NCBI GenBank assembly: GCA_934045905.1
Contig: OW203766.1
Span: forward strand, 16,920,309-16,984,308
Source: Leuctra nigra
Lineage: Eukaryota; Arthropoda; Insecta; Plecoptera; Leuctridae
Direction: 5' to 3'
DNA length: 64,000 nucleotides
The notes under the pieces are model-generated. The model was not told the origin of the DNA and did no database searches. It saw only the letters and a program-made list of their open reading frames with translations. The number at the start of each line of letters is the position of its first letter. Positions within the stretch are counted from its first letter, which is position 1. The position numbers were made by a program, and so were the translations under genes. Of the stretch, positions 44,083 through 55,707 are shown in pieces.

Positions 44083-45410
44083 TCCCCATAAAAACACTCC
44101 GTGTAAAAAACCCAGCCAAGTCTCTTCAACTATGAAACAATAGAAAAAAATCTAAAAATTCAGCACTGAAAAGTAGTGATATCAAAAAAATGGGCCAAGT
44201 CAAAACTTAATTTTAAAAACCAAAATATACTTGGCGCATCGTGTATATAAATAATATAGAAGCATATGCCAAAAACTAAATATACCTAAATATATATAAT
44301 ATACCTATAATGCCCTTAAAAACGAAGCGCCAAGTATATTTTGGCTTTTAAAATTAAGTTTTGACTTGGCCCATTTTTTGATATCACTACTTTTCAGTGC
44401 TGAATTTTTAGATTTTTTTCTATTGTTTCATAGTTGAAGAGACTTGGCTGGGTTTTTTACACGGAGTGTTTTTTATGGGGATATCACTAATTTTTTTAGT
44501 TTATTTACCAAACTTGTAACACATATCGGAGCAACAATGACTAATTCCTTTAAAAAAAATACGCCATTTCTGAATTGGTTACTACGAAAAATTGTGTTTG
44601 GTGCTAAATACAAGCTTAAAGTGATATACCATGAAGAATTGCGAAAGCATCGTTCCCATTGGTCCAGCCGTTTTCGAATTATGGCATCACTCCAGGTTTT
44701 CAAAATGGCGACTGAAATTACTGCCACCTAGAATTTATTTCTATTAATGTTATGTCTCATTATAAGCCTTCTGAATATGTAGTTATAGTAGTAAGAAGTC
44801 ATTAAAGTATGATTATTCATATTTATGACGTCATTTCCGGTTTCGGTAATAGTACATTTCTACTTCAGCTATTGGTATTCCATAAAGATGACCGTCTGAA
44901 TCATTTGGCGCTAGATTCATTCCGATCGGTCAAGCCGTTTTTGAGATATGACGTCACTTCTGGTTTCAAAATGGCGGCTGCCGGTTGGTTTTATAAAAAG
45001 GCACCTCAGACGCCAAAAGTGCACATGTGGTAAAAATTTCAGATCGACCGGTTCAGCCGTTTAGGCTGTGGCGGTGACAGCGACGTTTCCTGATATCATC
45101 ATCATCATCATCATCAGATGGAGATAGGTTTTAAAAGGGGTGCAATTTCACTGTTTTCATGGCCCTCTAGCTCACAAATGTAATAACCTATTGTTCCCAA
45201 ATTTGATATATGGGGTTGGGTGGGCCACAGCTCGAAATTAAGATATTTCGCAACAATGTGATATTTTCCATTTTTAAGATCCAGTAGGCCGAAAATGCCA
45301 TGTTGTTGCTTACAGTAAAAGTGTTTGGTCTGCTCCCGGCATTTACGGTTTGTGGAGTGAGTGTGAGTGTATAGTACGACTTGGCTGGGTGGAGCGACCG
45401 CTCCACTAGA
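44083..45410 (+). mobile_element. 1.33-kb composite element, copy 1 (Helitron/Helentron-like ends)
   Basis: Starts TCCCCATAAAAACACTCCGTG after A and ends GTGGAGC-GACC-GCTCCAC-TAGA before T. The first ~400 bp (to 44482) are a near-perfect palindrome; then come ~930 bp with GACGTCATTTCCGGTTTC blocks and an (ATC)n microsatellite (45094-45115). No target duplication. A|T insertion, a 5' TC and a 3' hairpin fit Helitron-type transposition, though CTAGA departs from CTRRT. Confidence 0.75.
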
Positions 45411-45799
45411 TTCTCTTTTATAATGCCATTTGTCGTGATGAAAAAGGGCTTCAAACAGTTACAAATCACTTAAAAATACACCGAATCCAATCTTGAAATT
45501 CAAAATTTCCCGGGGCTATGGGCGCCGGACTCGCATGGTGTTGAGGGGCCCTCCCCCCAGACCCCCATTGTGTTCGTGGGCAATCGTATTTTTCGCCTTT
45601 TCTATATTTCCCAACATTCTCGGAATTTTTATATTTCCTATCCCCCCCCCCCTCTGAAAATGTAATAATTCTGACTATTTTTAAACATGAGAGTTAAGTG
45701 GAAGAGAAGCCACTGGCTTAACTTCGCTCTACAAATAAAGATATTTATTATTATTACATGTTGGATTCAACAACAAGATTCACCTAGTGGATGAATCTA

Positions 45800-45870
45800 A
45801 GTGGAGCGGTCTTTCCACTCAGCCAAGTCGTACAGTGCGCACACTCTCACACAACATTGGTTCGAGGGTA
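45800..45870 (-). mobile_element. 3' terminal fragment of the composite element
   Basis: On the minus strand CTGTACGACTTGGCTGAGTGG and AGACCGCTCCACTTAGAT match the 3' end of the 1.33-kb element with an eroded hairpin. Confidence 0.5.
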
Positions 45871-46119
45871 GGCACAGATACCTACCTGCCACATGCAGAG
45901 ATGTGACATAGATTCCATTCGTACGAAAATAAATAATAATCAAGTTGGAATTCCATCAATAACTTATATCGAGCCTATTGTTCAGGGTTAGACATGAGAC
46001 TTCATAAAAATGGAATGTCGAGTGAAAGTAAATAAAGGACAAGAGAGGCACAACTCTTAAGGAGAAACAAGAACCGGCGCCTCTTCGCGTTACCATGGTT
46101 ATTTTGCGGCTTCCTCTGT

Positions 46120-46320
46120 TTGAATGCGTGTTTTTTTGCACTGTCCAGGTCACACCGATCAACTAATCTATCTGAAATTTTGCACACACACTAATGCCAT
46201 AAGTCATACAGTCTATTTTATAGTTCGGTTATTGAGCAAAATCCTTTAAATTGTTAAAAAGTAAAATAAACCGTTTTCCGGTCAAGCTCAAATTTGCATC
46301 GTCATTAGGATCTGATTTTA
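46120..46320 (+). mobile_element. Helitron-like family H 5' fragment
   Basis: TTTTTTTGCACTGTCCAGGTCACACCGATCAA, then TCTGAAATTTTGCACACA and ACTAATGCCATAAG, match the 5' third of family H. It is cut off before the 3' part. Confidence 0.55.
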
Positions 46321-46594
46321 TCTTGTGTCTTTACTCAGGTCTATCCATGTCAGTTATCACGTTCAACCAAAAGAGTTCTTGACATCACTTACACATTTTA
46401 AAACATTATTAAATATGTTATAAATATAATTTAGAAAGAAGTAACACGTAATGCACATTGGTACAATAATTAGGTTAGTCTTTGCAGCTGTTTTGAAGGT
46501 CTATTAGGGAGAGTCATTTTCACAAAGAGAGTGAATTTGAATTCAATTGCTTACCATAGAGTTACACACCGTTCTATTTTAGTGTTATTCTGCA

Positions 46595-46745
46595 GCTGAT
46601 AAAAGGGAGACGACGAAGAATTGGTAACGACCGTCTGTGCGAAGGAGTCGGTCGTGAACTATTAGTAGGGGACTTTCCCATCATTTGCCTGTCGACTGAG
46701 GAACACCGCGAAAACTCTCAGTCAGGAAGGACACCCCCGGTAATG
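46595..46745 (-). mobile_element. SINE copy (family S1), fragment
   Basis: Minus strand: TCCTCAGTCGACAGGCAAAT, GATGGGAAAG, CCCTACTAATAG, ACGACCGACTCC, the same order as the full copy at 55708. Head and tail are missing. Confidence 0.7.
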
Positions 46746-47298
46746 AATCGCCTCCAACCTCCAACTTCTACACAAAGTACTGAATGAACTCGGCATATTA
46801 TTTGAATTACGCAATAACCCTGGTTTGTGTCCTCCTGAATTACTAATTAGTTATTGTACTAATGGCAAACAATTGTTCACAGAACCACCGCAGAGAATAT
46901 GTAGCCAAAACAGGTGACCTTGAACGATTATCGTGGTTAATTAAGCTATAGTGTGTCATTCGTCTCCCACGGTAGAATAAAACCACATCAAGTGGCTAAA
47001 TATTATTTCTGGCAGGACATTTGGTGATAACAAAGCTTGTGCGGGTAGTTGTGGTAATGCTGTAATTCCGGGTAGCTCAGTACCCGAGGGTTCTGTGGTT
47101 TTCTGTAGTCAAAGAGGCCATTACCTACTGAAAGATTCTGTACAATGTAACCACTGACTAATTTAATAATATGTTCTTCTATGAGGAAAAGATCAATTTA
47201 AATTATAGTAATCTCCAGTAATGTAATTTTTTTCAACTTATAAACATAGTATACCATGGACGTAGTATTTTGGAAAAATAACGACCATATTGACCCTA

Positions 47299-47492
47299 AT
47301 GCTGGCTTTCCATCCTCCGTCATCTTCCGTCAACGTCCGTCACCGTCCGACGAAAGTGACCCGTCTCGACCAATCAGAGCCATCCCCAAAAATCTCGGAC
47401 GGCGAGCGATTGGTCGAGACGGGTCACGTGGTCGTTTTCGTCGGACGGTGACGGACGTTGACGGAAGATGACGGAGCATGGAAAGCCAGCCT
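47299..47492. mobile_element. Palindromic MITE, ~80-bp arms
   Basis: GCTGGCTTTCCAT..TCCGTCATCTTCCGTCAACG and its inverse enclose ~30 bp. CGTCTCGACCAATC and GATTGGTCGAGACG close the inner arms. GC-rich compared with its surroundings. Confidence 0.85.
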
Positions 47493-47936
47493 TAGACAGT
47501 CCTGCAAACACACCAAATGTTTCGTGTGGTGCCAGTGTGTAAATTGCTAGGTGGAAATTGTAATGCAGTATTCTTTTAAAAAAAAAAATCCTTCACAATA
47601 GCAACTTAAAAACATAATATAATTACTTCACGAGGGCAGTAATCCTTGCTACTCAGACAACTGCATTTTCTTTGACAAAATCGAGCTTAAACTATTGCAA
47701 AAATTCAAAATTAAGAGACAAAATGGAATCAACTGAAGCTCTCAAAACATTGCCATTGATGTTGGATAGACGATTAATCGCCCAGAAAAACTCATTGGAT
47801 TGCTTCAACAAAACCAAGTCATATGCGACGACAATAAACCCCATTAATTAAGAAGAATTCGTGTGTCTTCAATTCTACATACTTCGTGACACTATTGCAC
47901 GGAATGTCTGAATTTGCTGTCACGCATTTACTATGA

Positions 47937-48250
47937 CTAAAAAACGCTCTGTGTAACGCGTTGATAAGCGAGCTTTCGTGCAAGCATAAAATGTCAATTA
48001 CTCTTCAAGTTCTTTTCCAATTGGTCTGAACAGTTTCAAAAACTGTCAGATGTGGTCTCAATGATTATGACATTTGAAGTTGATTCGTCAAACGCATCCA
48101 GTTTCAATTTTCAACCAATCACATGGTGTTGCCCAAAAACTATATACGTGAAAGTTTATATGGCATTAGTGTGTGTGCAAAATTTCAGGCTACTCTTTCT
48201 ATATGTTTCCTTTTTATCTATTCATCAAAATCGCAACCTTGCTTAACAAG
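47937..48250 (-). mobile_element. Helitron-like family H 3' fragment
   Basis: Minus strand ends ...GCTCGCTTATCAACGCGTTACACAGAGCG plus TTTTTTAGT at 47937, with ...GCAAAATTTCAG-type sequence at the 48.17-kb side. The middle is shortened and diverged. Confidence 0.6.
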
Positions 48251-48307
48251 TGGCATTCTCAATTCCCTCTCCAGCTTTGAATTTCTTGTCCCATGGCGTA
48301 GTAGTTA

Positions 48308-49660
48308 TCCCCATAAAAAAACACTCCGTGTAAAAATACCAGCCAAGTCTCTTTAACTATAAAAAAAATAGAAGAAATCTAAAAATTCAGCACTGAAAAG
48401 TAGTGATATCAAAAAATTGGCCAAGTCAAATTTAATTTGAAAAACCAAAATATACTTGGCGCATCGGGTATTAATCTAGTATAGAAGTATATGCCAAAAA
48501 TCTTATGTACCTAAATATATAAAATATACCTATAATGCCCTTAAAAACGATGCGCCAAGTATATTTTGGTTTTTCAAATTAAGTTTGACTTGGCCAATTT
48601 TTTGATATCACTACTTTTCAGTGCTGAATTTTTAGATTTCTTCTATTTTTTTTTATAGTTAAAGAGACTTGGCTGGTATTTTTACACGGAGTGTTTTTTA
48701 TGGGGATATCACAATTTTTTTTTAGTTTATTTAAACAATTTGTAACACATATTGAAACAATGACTAATTCCTTTAAAAAAATAAGCCAGTTCCAATTTGG
48801 TTACTAAGAAAAGTTGCGTTTGGTACCAAAATATGCTTAAAGTGATATTCCATGAAGAAAAGCGAAAGATTTGTTCCAATCGGTCCAGCCGTTTTCGAGA
48901 TATGGCATCACTTCCGGTTATCAAAATGGCGGCTGAATACACTCCACGTAGAATTTGTTTATATAAATGTTTTGTATCATTATAAACCTTGTGAATAAGT
49001 AGTTATTGTAGTAAGAGGTGATTAAAGTCTGATTTTTCATTTTTATGACGTCATTTCCGGTTTCAGTAATAGTACATTTCTGTTTAGACTATTGTATTTT
49101 CATATATATGACCGTCCGAATAGTTTGACGCTAGTTTTGTTCCGATCGGTTCAGCCGGTTTTGAGATATGACGTCATTTCCGGTTTCAAAATGGCGACTT
49201 CCGGTTGGTTTTATAAAAAGGCACCTCAGACGCCAAAAGTGCACATGTGGTAAAAATTTCAGATCGATCGGTTCAGCCGTTTAGGCTGTGGCGGTGATAG
49301 CGGTGTTTCCTGATATCTGAATCATCATCATCATCTAAAGAAGAAGAAGAAGAAGAAGAAGAAGAAGAAGATGAAAGTGATGTAATTTCACTGTTTTCAC
49401 GGCCCTCTAGCTCGCAAATGGCATAACCTTTTGTTCCCAAATTTGGTATATGTGGTGGGGTGGGCCATAGCTCGAAATTAAGATATTTCACAACAATGTG
49501 AGATTTTCCAATTTTATGATCCAGTAGACCGAAAATGCCATGTTGTTGCTTACAGTAAAAGTGTTTGGTCTGCTCCTCGGTTTATTAGGCATTTACGGTA
49601 TGTTGAGTGACTGTGAGTGTACAGTACGACTTGGCTGGGTGGAGCGACCGCTCCACTAGA
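48308..49660 (+). mobile_element. 1.33-kb composite element, copy 2
   Basis: Same boundaries (A|TCCCCATAAAA and CTCCACTAGA|T), the same 5' palindrome (to 48706) and the same downstream order as 44083-45410. Its microsatellite is a short (ATC)n plus (GAA)11 at 49338-49371. Different flanks confirm both ends. Confidence 0.78.
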
Positions 49661-50458
49661 TAATGGAAATGTCGTGAAAGATGATTTAAAAAATGATCAC
49701 ATTTGCGGGAAGAGCACAAAAAGTAGGTAGGTACACTACGTATTTTGCTTTGAAGTTACTTGTGTAAGTGGAATAAACTTTCAACAAAATGTCTCCATCA
49801 TTTTGATCGTTGCGTCTTTTGACAACAGAGAGAAAATACGGAAGCCATAAATAAAACAACAGGTAAATATTATATTTTCATGATATCAGTGTGATAACAG
49901 AAGTTTCTCATCGCTTTCACAATACCTCCTGATTTCAATATAAATTTGTTTATTTGGGAAGTCCACAACTGCATGCAAATAAAAGCTAAACAATCACCAT
50001 TCATATCATCGTGCATCTCAACCGCATCTATGTCAATCTTAAAGGAAATACAAGCAATGATTGTTATTTCAATTAAACATTGTGGTGTCTCATTTCCTAG
50101 GATCCAGATGTATAAAGCATTTCTCTGGAGGTTTGAAAATAAAACCCTTTTCACTTCACGCGCCAAGAAATACCCTTTTCATCAATTAATTAACATTTCC
50201 CTTCTCGTTCAGCCTTTGCTATTGATGAATATGTATGCAATTACCTACAAACCTTACAAAACCCTACTGAAAAAATATAAACGAAAATGAAAAACAAAAT
50301 TATAAAACTATCATTGCACACGTGCCAAATATGGAAACATTAAATTTCCACATGTGGGTGTTTTTGCTCTGCTAACATTTTGGTTATTGTAAACAAATCA
50401 ATGTATATAAACAATTACAATGTTAAAGACTTTTTCACTCAAGAGTTTTTAGAATTAT

Positions 50459-50506
50459 TTATTGAAATATTTCGGCTTTTTTACAAATGCCTTCATCAGT
50501 CAATAA
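50459..50506 (-). ncRNA. Hammerhead ribozyme motif, inverted copy
   Basis: Same motif as the opposite arm of the Penelope palindrome, read on the minus strand: stem I TTATTGA (50506-50500) with TCAATAA (50465-50459), core CTGATGA (50499-50493) and GAAA (50473-50470). Confidence 0.68.
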
Positions 50507-50649
50507 TACTATCCGTGAATACTATAAAAAACTAAACTGACAAGCAAGATCTAAACAAAATTTATAGGCTTCCTTAAAATATGTAAAACAAGGTCATGAA
50601 CTTAATTTACAACATTTCCTAATTTACTCATTATTAGATTCTCAAATTT

Positions 50650-51018
50650 CTAATTTGAATTGTGATTAAATTTATAAATAACTTGTTCTTTGATAGTTTC
50701 AACCCAAATATTATCAAATTCTAAACTTCCCTGGCTTATAATACCAATTTTTTCTTTCTTCAAACATTCCATAACTGCACTCTCCTTAAATTTTCTCTTC
50801 TTCCAATTCTCTTCATTCATTATCCTCTTCGTTACATTCCAATCTATGTCGTGATTTAATTCAGTTGTATGTTCGGCTACTAAAGATTTTGTTAATGATA
50901 AATTCCAAGGTTCTTTCTTTTTATTTTTAATGTTGCATTTGTGTTCTTTTAATCTCACTTCCAAAGGGCGTTTCGTTTCTCCTATATAGAAATCCCCACA
51001 TTGGCATTCCAGCCCATA
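50650..51018 (-). pseudogene. Penelope-like GIY-YIG endonuclease fragment
   Basis: The minus-strand frame reads YGLECQCGDFYIGETKR, then LEVRLKEH, later LVAEHTTELNHDIDW and ending FNHNSN-stop. This is the C-terminal GIY-YIG nuclease of Penelope-like retroelements: CxC before FYIG, catalytic arginine in RLKEH, then the H..NH segment. About 122 codons are element-derived. Residues that an uninterrupted frame adds upstream (from 51150) come from the antisense of the inverted right arm and are not real protein. The reverse transcriptase that should precede it is missing, so it is a truncated remnant. Confidence 0.85.
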
Positions 51019-51019
51019 T

Positions 51020-51190
51020 ATGAATGAAGAGAATTGGAAGAAGAGAAAATTTAAGGAGAGTGCAGTTATGGAATGTTTGAAGAAAGAAAAAATTGGTATT
51101 ATAAGCCAGGGAAGTTTAGAATTTGATAATATTTGGGTTGAAACTATCAAAGAACAAGTTATTTATAAATTTAATCACAATTCAAATTAG
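51020..51190 (+). pseudogene. Second, inverted copy of the Penelope endonuclease C-terminus
   Basis: The plus strand encodes ...NWKKRKFKESAVMECL... to FNHNSN and a stop, the same C-terminal ~56 residues as the minus-strand frame. It is cut off upstream at the palindrome junction, so it cannot encode a functional nuclease. Confidence 0.75.
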
Positions 51191-51320
51191 AAATTTGAGA
51201 ATCTAATAATGAGTAAATTAGGAAATGTTGTAAATTAAGTTCATGACCTTGTTTTACATATTTTAAGGAAGCCTATAAATTTTGTTTAGATCTTGCTTGT
51301 CAGTTTAGTTTTTTATAGTA

Positions 51321-51368
51321 TTATTGACTGATGAAGGCATTTGTAAAAAAGCCGAAATATTTCAATAA
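51321..51368 (+). ncRNA. Hammerhead ribozyme motif of Penelope-like element
   Basis: Stem I TTATTGA (51321-51327) pairs perfectly with TCAATAA (51362-51368). The core CTGATGA (51328-51334) and GAAA (51354-51357) flank stem II GGC/GCC with an AT-rich loop. An ATT triplet (51359-51361) fits the NUH cleavage rule. Stem III is minimal, as described for Penelope-like ribozymes, which may act as dimers. Activity is inferred only. Confidence 0.7.
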
Positions 51369-51545
51369 ATAATTCTAAAAACTCTTGAGTGAAAAAGTCT
51401 TTAACATTGTAATTGTTTATACATATAACCTCAAGAAAGAAGGAACATCGAATTAATAAAAATCAATGTATGTAACTAAAAACATTCCTACTTTATCTAC
51501 TAATTTCTTATGTTTACGACAAAGTTCCACTGTGAATGGTACTAA

Positions 51546-52871
51546 TTGAGCGAGCGAAGCGAGCGTCTCCATTTGGCTCTTTTGGCACGGACCTCTGTTT
51601 TTTTTTTGTTTGTTTTTTTTTTTTTCTGTTACTGACGATATACAGGTCAGAGTTTTTCTTCGATCGAGCTGAAATTTTGCACACATGTACGTAACATTTC
51701 TGATTGTTGCAGACCCTAATTTTTTTGAAATCCATTGATTGGTTCAAATTTAAAAAAAATTAACTTTCGATTGGTTGTTTTGATCAAATTGAAATTTTGA
51801 CAAGTCATTACCCCCAACATTGTACCCAATCAAACAAAGTTTCAGCCAAATCCTCCCATTGGTTAAAATTTAAAACCATCTTTCCTGTGTTTTTAGAAAT
51901 TTAAACTATAACCGATTGAACGATCAACTTATAACTTCGCATGATGGTTGGGTCCAACATTATCTGCATTTATGACAATTTTCATACTAATCTGTGTTTA
52001 AATCCAAACGTTATTGACATTTTACGGACTATTAGCGTGTTGGCTGTCAAATTCACGGCGACTTCGACTCTTCAGTTCAAGGCAAGGTAGTTAGAGCAGA
52101 AACTTTCAAACGCAAATGAAACTGATAATGACCGTTCAACAGTCGATCTGATATTGTGTAGACACACTTATATCATATGAGTGGTCTCAGGTATATTTTT
52201 TGAAGGAGATCCTGTGATTTTTGAAAATTAACACGGAACAGTTCAATCATAAAGGTTCAATTGATCAACTTAAAGCTTTGCATGGTTATTTGGACCAATA
52301 TTTTAGGAATGTTTTGAGATTTCTATACAAATCTGTGGCGAAATTTTAGAATTATTGGCTTTTAATGACATTTTCGATAGACAGAATTTCGGTTCGAGGT
52401 GTTGCGCGTATCCGTGCTCGCTCATCAACGCGTTACTCAGATTCATTGGTTAAAATTTAAATAAATATCTCCTGATAGGCTGAAAAATGAAAACGGTCTT
52501 CGATAATTCTGATCAAACTCATATTTTGCATGATCATTAAGACCAATATTGTCTCTTATTTTACAAAATTTCATCCCAATCAGTTAAGAACGTATGAAGT
52601 TATTTACATTTTTAATATCTGTCAGTAATGAAGTATCGAAATGAATGTTTTCCAGTGCCAATTGAAAATTGATTCTGATTTGCTTTATGAACCCAGGTGC
52701 TTGGATGCTATTTTAAAGTTTCGATGAAAAGCATACACTTTTAAGTTGATATCATAATCAATTCCATATGGATGTATATGTTTTCTGTGCGTTGTGTACG
52801 CATTTCCGGTTCGAGAATTTGCACGTACCCGTGCTCGCTCATCAACGCGTTACACTGAGCGTTTTCCTAGT
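51546..52871 (+). mobile_element. Two Helitron-like family H copies fused in tandem (copy E)
   Basis: Starts TTGAGCGAGCGAAGCGAGCG and runs to a 3' terminus that stops mid-hairpin at CAACGCGTTAC (about 52436). It then continues with TTCATTGGTTAAAATTT...ATCTCCTGATAGG, an internal part of a copy-D-type element, to a second, complete terminus ending CTAGT at 52871. Confidence 0.7.
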
Positions 52872-53893
52872 TATTTTTTAATCTGTGCCTATTTGAAGTA
52901 AGGGAAACAATTATTAGCTTAACCAAGTTGTATGCCTCGATGCTTTAAAAAGCTATAAGCAGGTTTTCAAAAAAACGCTTGATTTTCCTATCCAACTTTA
53001 TCTTTATTTGAATCTCTGAAAACAATTAATTTGAAGATTTAAAAAACACTTAATAGCAAAAAAATAATTACGGCGATGTTGTTTAAAATTGTTTAAAATT
53101 GTTTAATGTGTGTGTTTGCCGACTTCATGACTGAGACTTTTCGACCTATTTCAAACAACCGAGCTACAATATACATGACTTAATCGAGCGCAATAACTAG
53201 AACAAAGAATGTACATCGACTCTCACTTATGCATGTAAGCTAATGACCCTCACATGTGACTCAACTGTCATTTCTGAGCCACTCATTGAATAAAAGAGAC
53301 GAGTGTATTTGCACGATTTGTCAGTCCATGAGATGATTTGATTTTGAAACTGTGTCTAGTAAATTGTTAAATTGAAACATGACACGTCCAAAACGTAATA
53401 ATAACATGAGCTTTTTAAGTGGAGCTCGTAAAATGTTTCCAAGATCTTGTTATTATACTCTGTAAAGTGATATTCTAATCAAATTAGCAGATTCCTCGTA
53501 ATTACTAACAGAAAATGTTTCTGCGGTAGAAACATACCGTATGAGATGACGTCACGCTTTGTTGCTCGGCCATTTTGTTGACACGTCATAATGGTTGCCA
53601 TCCTTACATCTATCTGTTTGGAATAATGTTGATAGCAAGGATAAAGATACCGTGCAATTGAAGGAAAGGAACACTATTTTGGCATCATTTTCGTAATATT
53701 ACAAAATACCATCAATTAACTGGTATTGATAAGTTAAGTCTGACATATATGCCAACAAAATGGCCGCCACGCAACCCAACGCAAGTAGAACCAAAAATAT
53801 TGAGCATGCATAACTGAAATTGAATTACATAAATTTAAGTCCAAAGAAGCATATCACATAATAACATGTCCTCTATCCCAAAATACGTAGGTA

Positions 53894-54100
53894 CACTCGG
53901 CCAAACAAAAATTGAACGTTGACCAAATTAAAATGACTGCTGGTCATGTCCCATAACCAATCAAAGCTTGTTTCATTGAAATGTGAGGTCACCTACTAGA
54001 GTGAGACAATGAGATCGCTTAGACTGACTTCTGATGGTGCGATCTTACATTTATCATCCTATCAGATTTATTGAACGTTCAATTTTTGTTTGGTCAAGTG
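53894..54100. mobile_element. MITE family M2, near-perfect copy
   Basis: 207 bp between TA dinucleotides. The ends CACTCGGCCAAACAAAAATT and AATTTTTGTTTGGTCAAGTG are inverted. The interior carries TGACTGCTGGTCATG, AATGTGAGGTCACC and TCTGATGGTGCGATCT as in the other copies. Confidence 0.87.
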
Positions 54101-54809
54101 TACCTAGGCAATATCAATAGGTAAATTCCTTGGTAATTATCAACTCCGCATCTGAGGATTTTGATAAAAAAATAAGTGGCAATGTTTTTATTAGGCACAT
54201 TTTTGGAATTTTCGTAAACGTTCGTGACACTGACGGAAAACAACACATTCGAATAAAGTAGCTCAAGTATTCTTCTCAACAAGAAACTTCAGCCAAGCCC
54301 GTAATTCTCCACAATTTAACTTCATATAAGAAAGTCTACCCACGCTTCGAAACCGTAGAGGAGATAATTTTCCTGAGATTTCATATTTTTCGACTTGAAA
54401 TCGAAAGAAGTGGGAAGAACACTGTCCATTGTTATCACCTTCCAATCAGTTCAGTTCCCTTCGCGAGTTATTTTAATATCCCAAGTAATTTACATTTTTC
54501 CCTGGAAGAAGTTTTTAATCCTCAACTTCATTCCGACGTCCCGGGTTTGTATCTCGACCAGCTAATGAAATAACACGAGAGGACAAATGAAATAGCGCGA
54601 ACTTGTGTTCATTAACATCGACTTAGAGTTGAGAAAAGACAGATCGAGCTAAACGTAATTTATGTGGCGCTTCGAGCTGGAAAATTACTCCGTGCGTGCT
54701 CTCTTTGTTTCCCTTGAGTTTGCGCAGATCACATCTGTGTGGATACTTGTTGCTTACGCGGTGGAGGCGCCGAGCGCGGGCAGAATACAGACAAAGCGTT
54801 CTCTGTTTG

Positions 54810-55215
54810 TAAATGTTGTTGTTTGTTTGTTTGCTTGAAATGCTCAGATCACACCGACCAACCAATCAATGTGATATTTTGAACACTCACTAATGCCATA
54901 AGTAAGTGCGGCACGGGTATAGTTTTTGTTTCAGCAAAATATTATGATTGATTAAAAATGAAATGAACCGTTTTTTCGATGACGTCAATATTTTATTTTT
55001 TGCATTGCAGTTTTATTTGCAGTTAAATCGGTCAAAAACTAATGTCAAATTTGTGACATCGGAAAAGAAATGTTCACTGTTTCTGATGCATTTGATTAGG
55101 TTAGGATTCACAGCTATAGTTTCAAGGTCTGTAGAGCAGTAATTTTCACACGCATAGCAATTCGCATGCGTACGGATGCTCGCTTACCAACGAGTTACAT
55201 TGATCAGTTTTCTTA
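54810..55215 (+). mobile_element. Diverged Helitron-like family H copy
   Basis: TGTTTGTTTGCTTGAAATGC, CACACCGACCAACCAATCAA, ACTCACTAATGCCATAAG, and at the end GATGCTCGCTTACCAACGAG then TTTTCTTAG. It follows the family order with an eroded terminus. Confidence 0.6.
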
Positions 55216-55707
55216 GAGAAAACAATCTTTTCTAACAAGTCCGATTCAAAAGTAGAGAATCTGTTATCTCAGGCCTTGAATCGAGGTGAAAATGATCTAT
55301 TATATTTGATTTAAGTGAGCACACAGGACTTATTTCAGGAGTTATTCTAAAGATCAAATGTCAGCCATCTTCCAAGTCATTGATCTTTGCCTCGATGGGG
55401 CTCCAGTGACAGAAAGAGAATGTTCAATGTTTATAGAGAATCCAAAGAAGAATCAGATGCCATGAGAGAACAAACATCAAAGGAAAATGGAATGATCTAA
55501 ACCTGCCACAAAAGAAAATGTATAACTGTGAGCAATATTGAGAACTGTGGGAAGGCAAGAAGAAAGGTGGATGAAGCATGAGATATTGTTAGTGTAAGTG
55601 GAAGCAGTTACAGTGAAAATAATAATACACATATCGTTTTACAGAATCTCGAATATTCAGAAGATTTTTTAGGGATCGCAGAGACGTTTACTCAACTTCA
55701 ATAAATC

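Larger units (their letters stand above)
50403..51425. mobile_element. Penelope-like element 3' ends arranged head-to-head as a large palindrome
   Basis: Left arm 50403-50821 and right arm 51020-51425 are inverted copies of the same Penelope-like 3' terminus. The ~198-bp spacer carries the start of the GIY-YIG domain on the minus strand. Both arms contain the end of the endonuclease frame, an AT-rich 3' UTR and a terminal hammerhead motif. The right arm lacks 13 bp present in the left, where a duplicated ATAGTATT has collapsed to one copy. The reverse transcriptase is absent, so this is a 5'-truncated remnant. Confidence 0.85.

Noticed and set aside
47065..47100. tRNA-like GGGTAGCTCAGTACCCGAGG
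   Set aside because: Resembles an A box, but no B box or tRNA fold follows; it is also a simple CGGGTA/TACCCG hairpin.
50650..51150. 166-codon minus-strand frame taken as one protein
   Set aside because: The first ~44 residues come from the antisense of the inverted right arm; only the GIY-YIG part from about 51018 downward is element protein.
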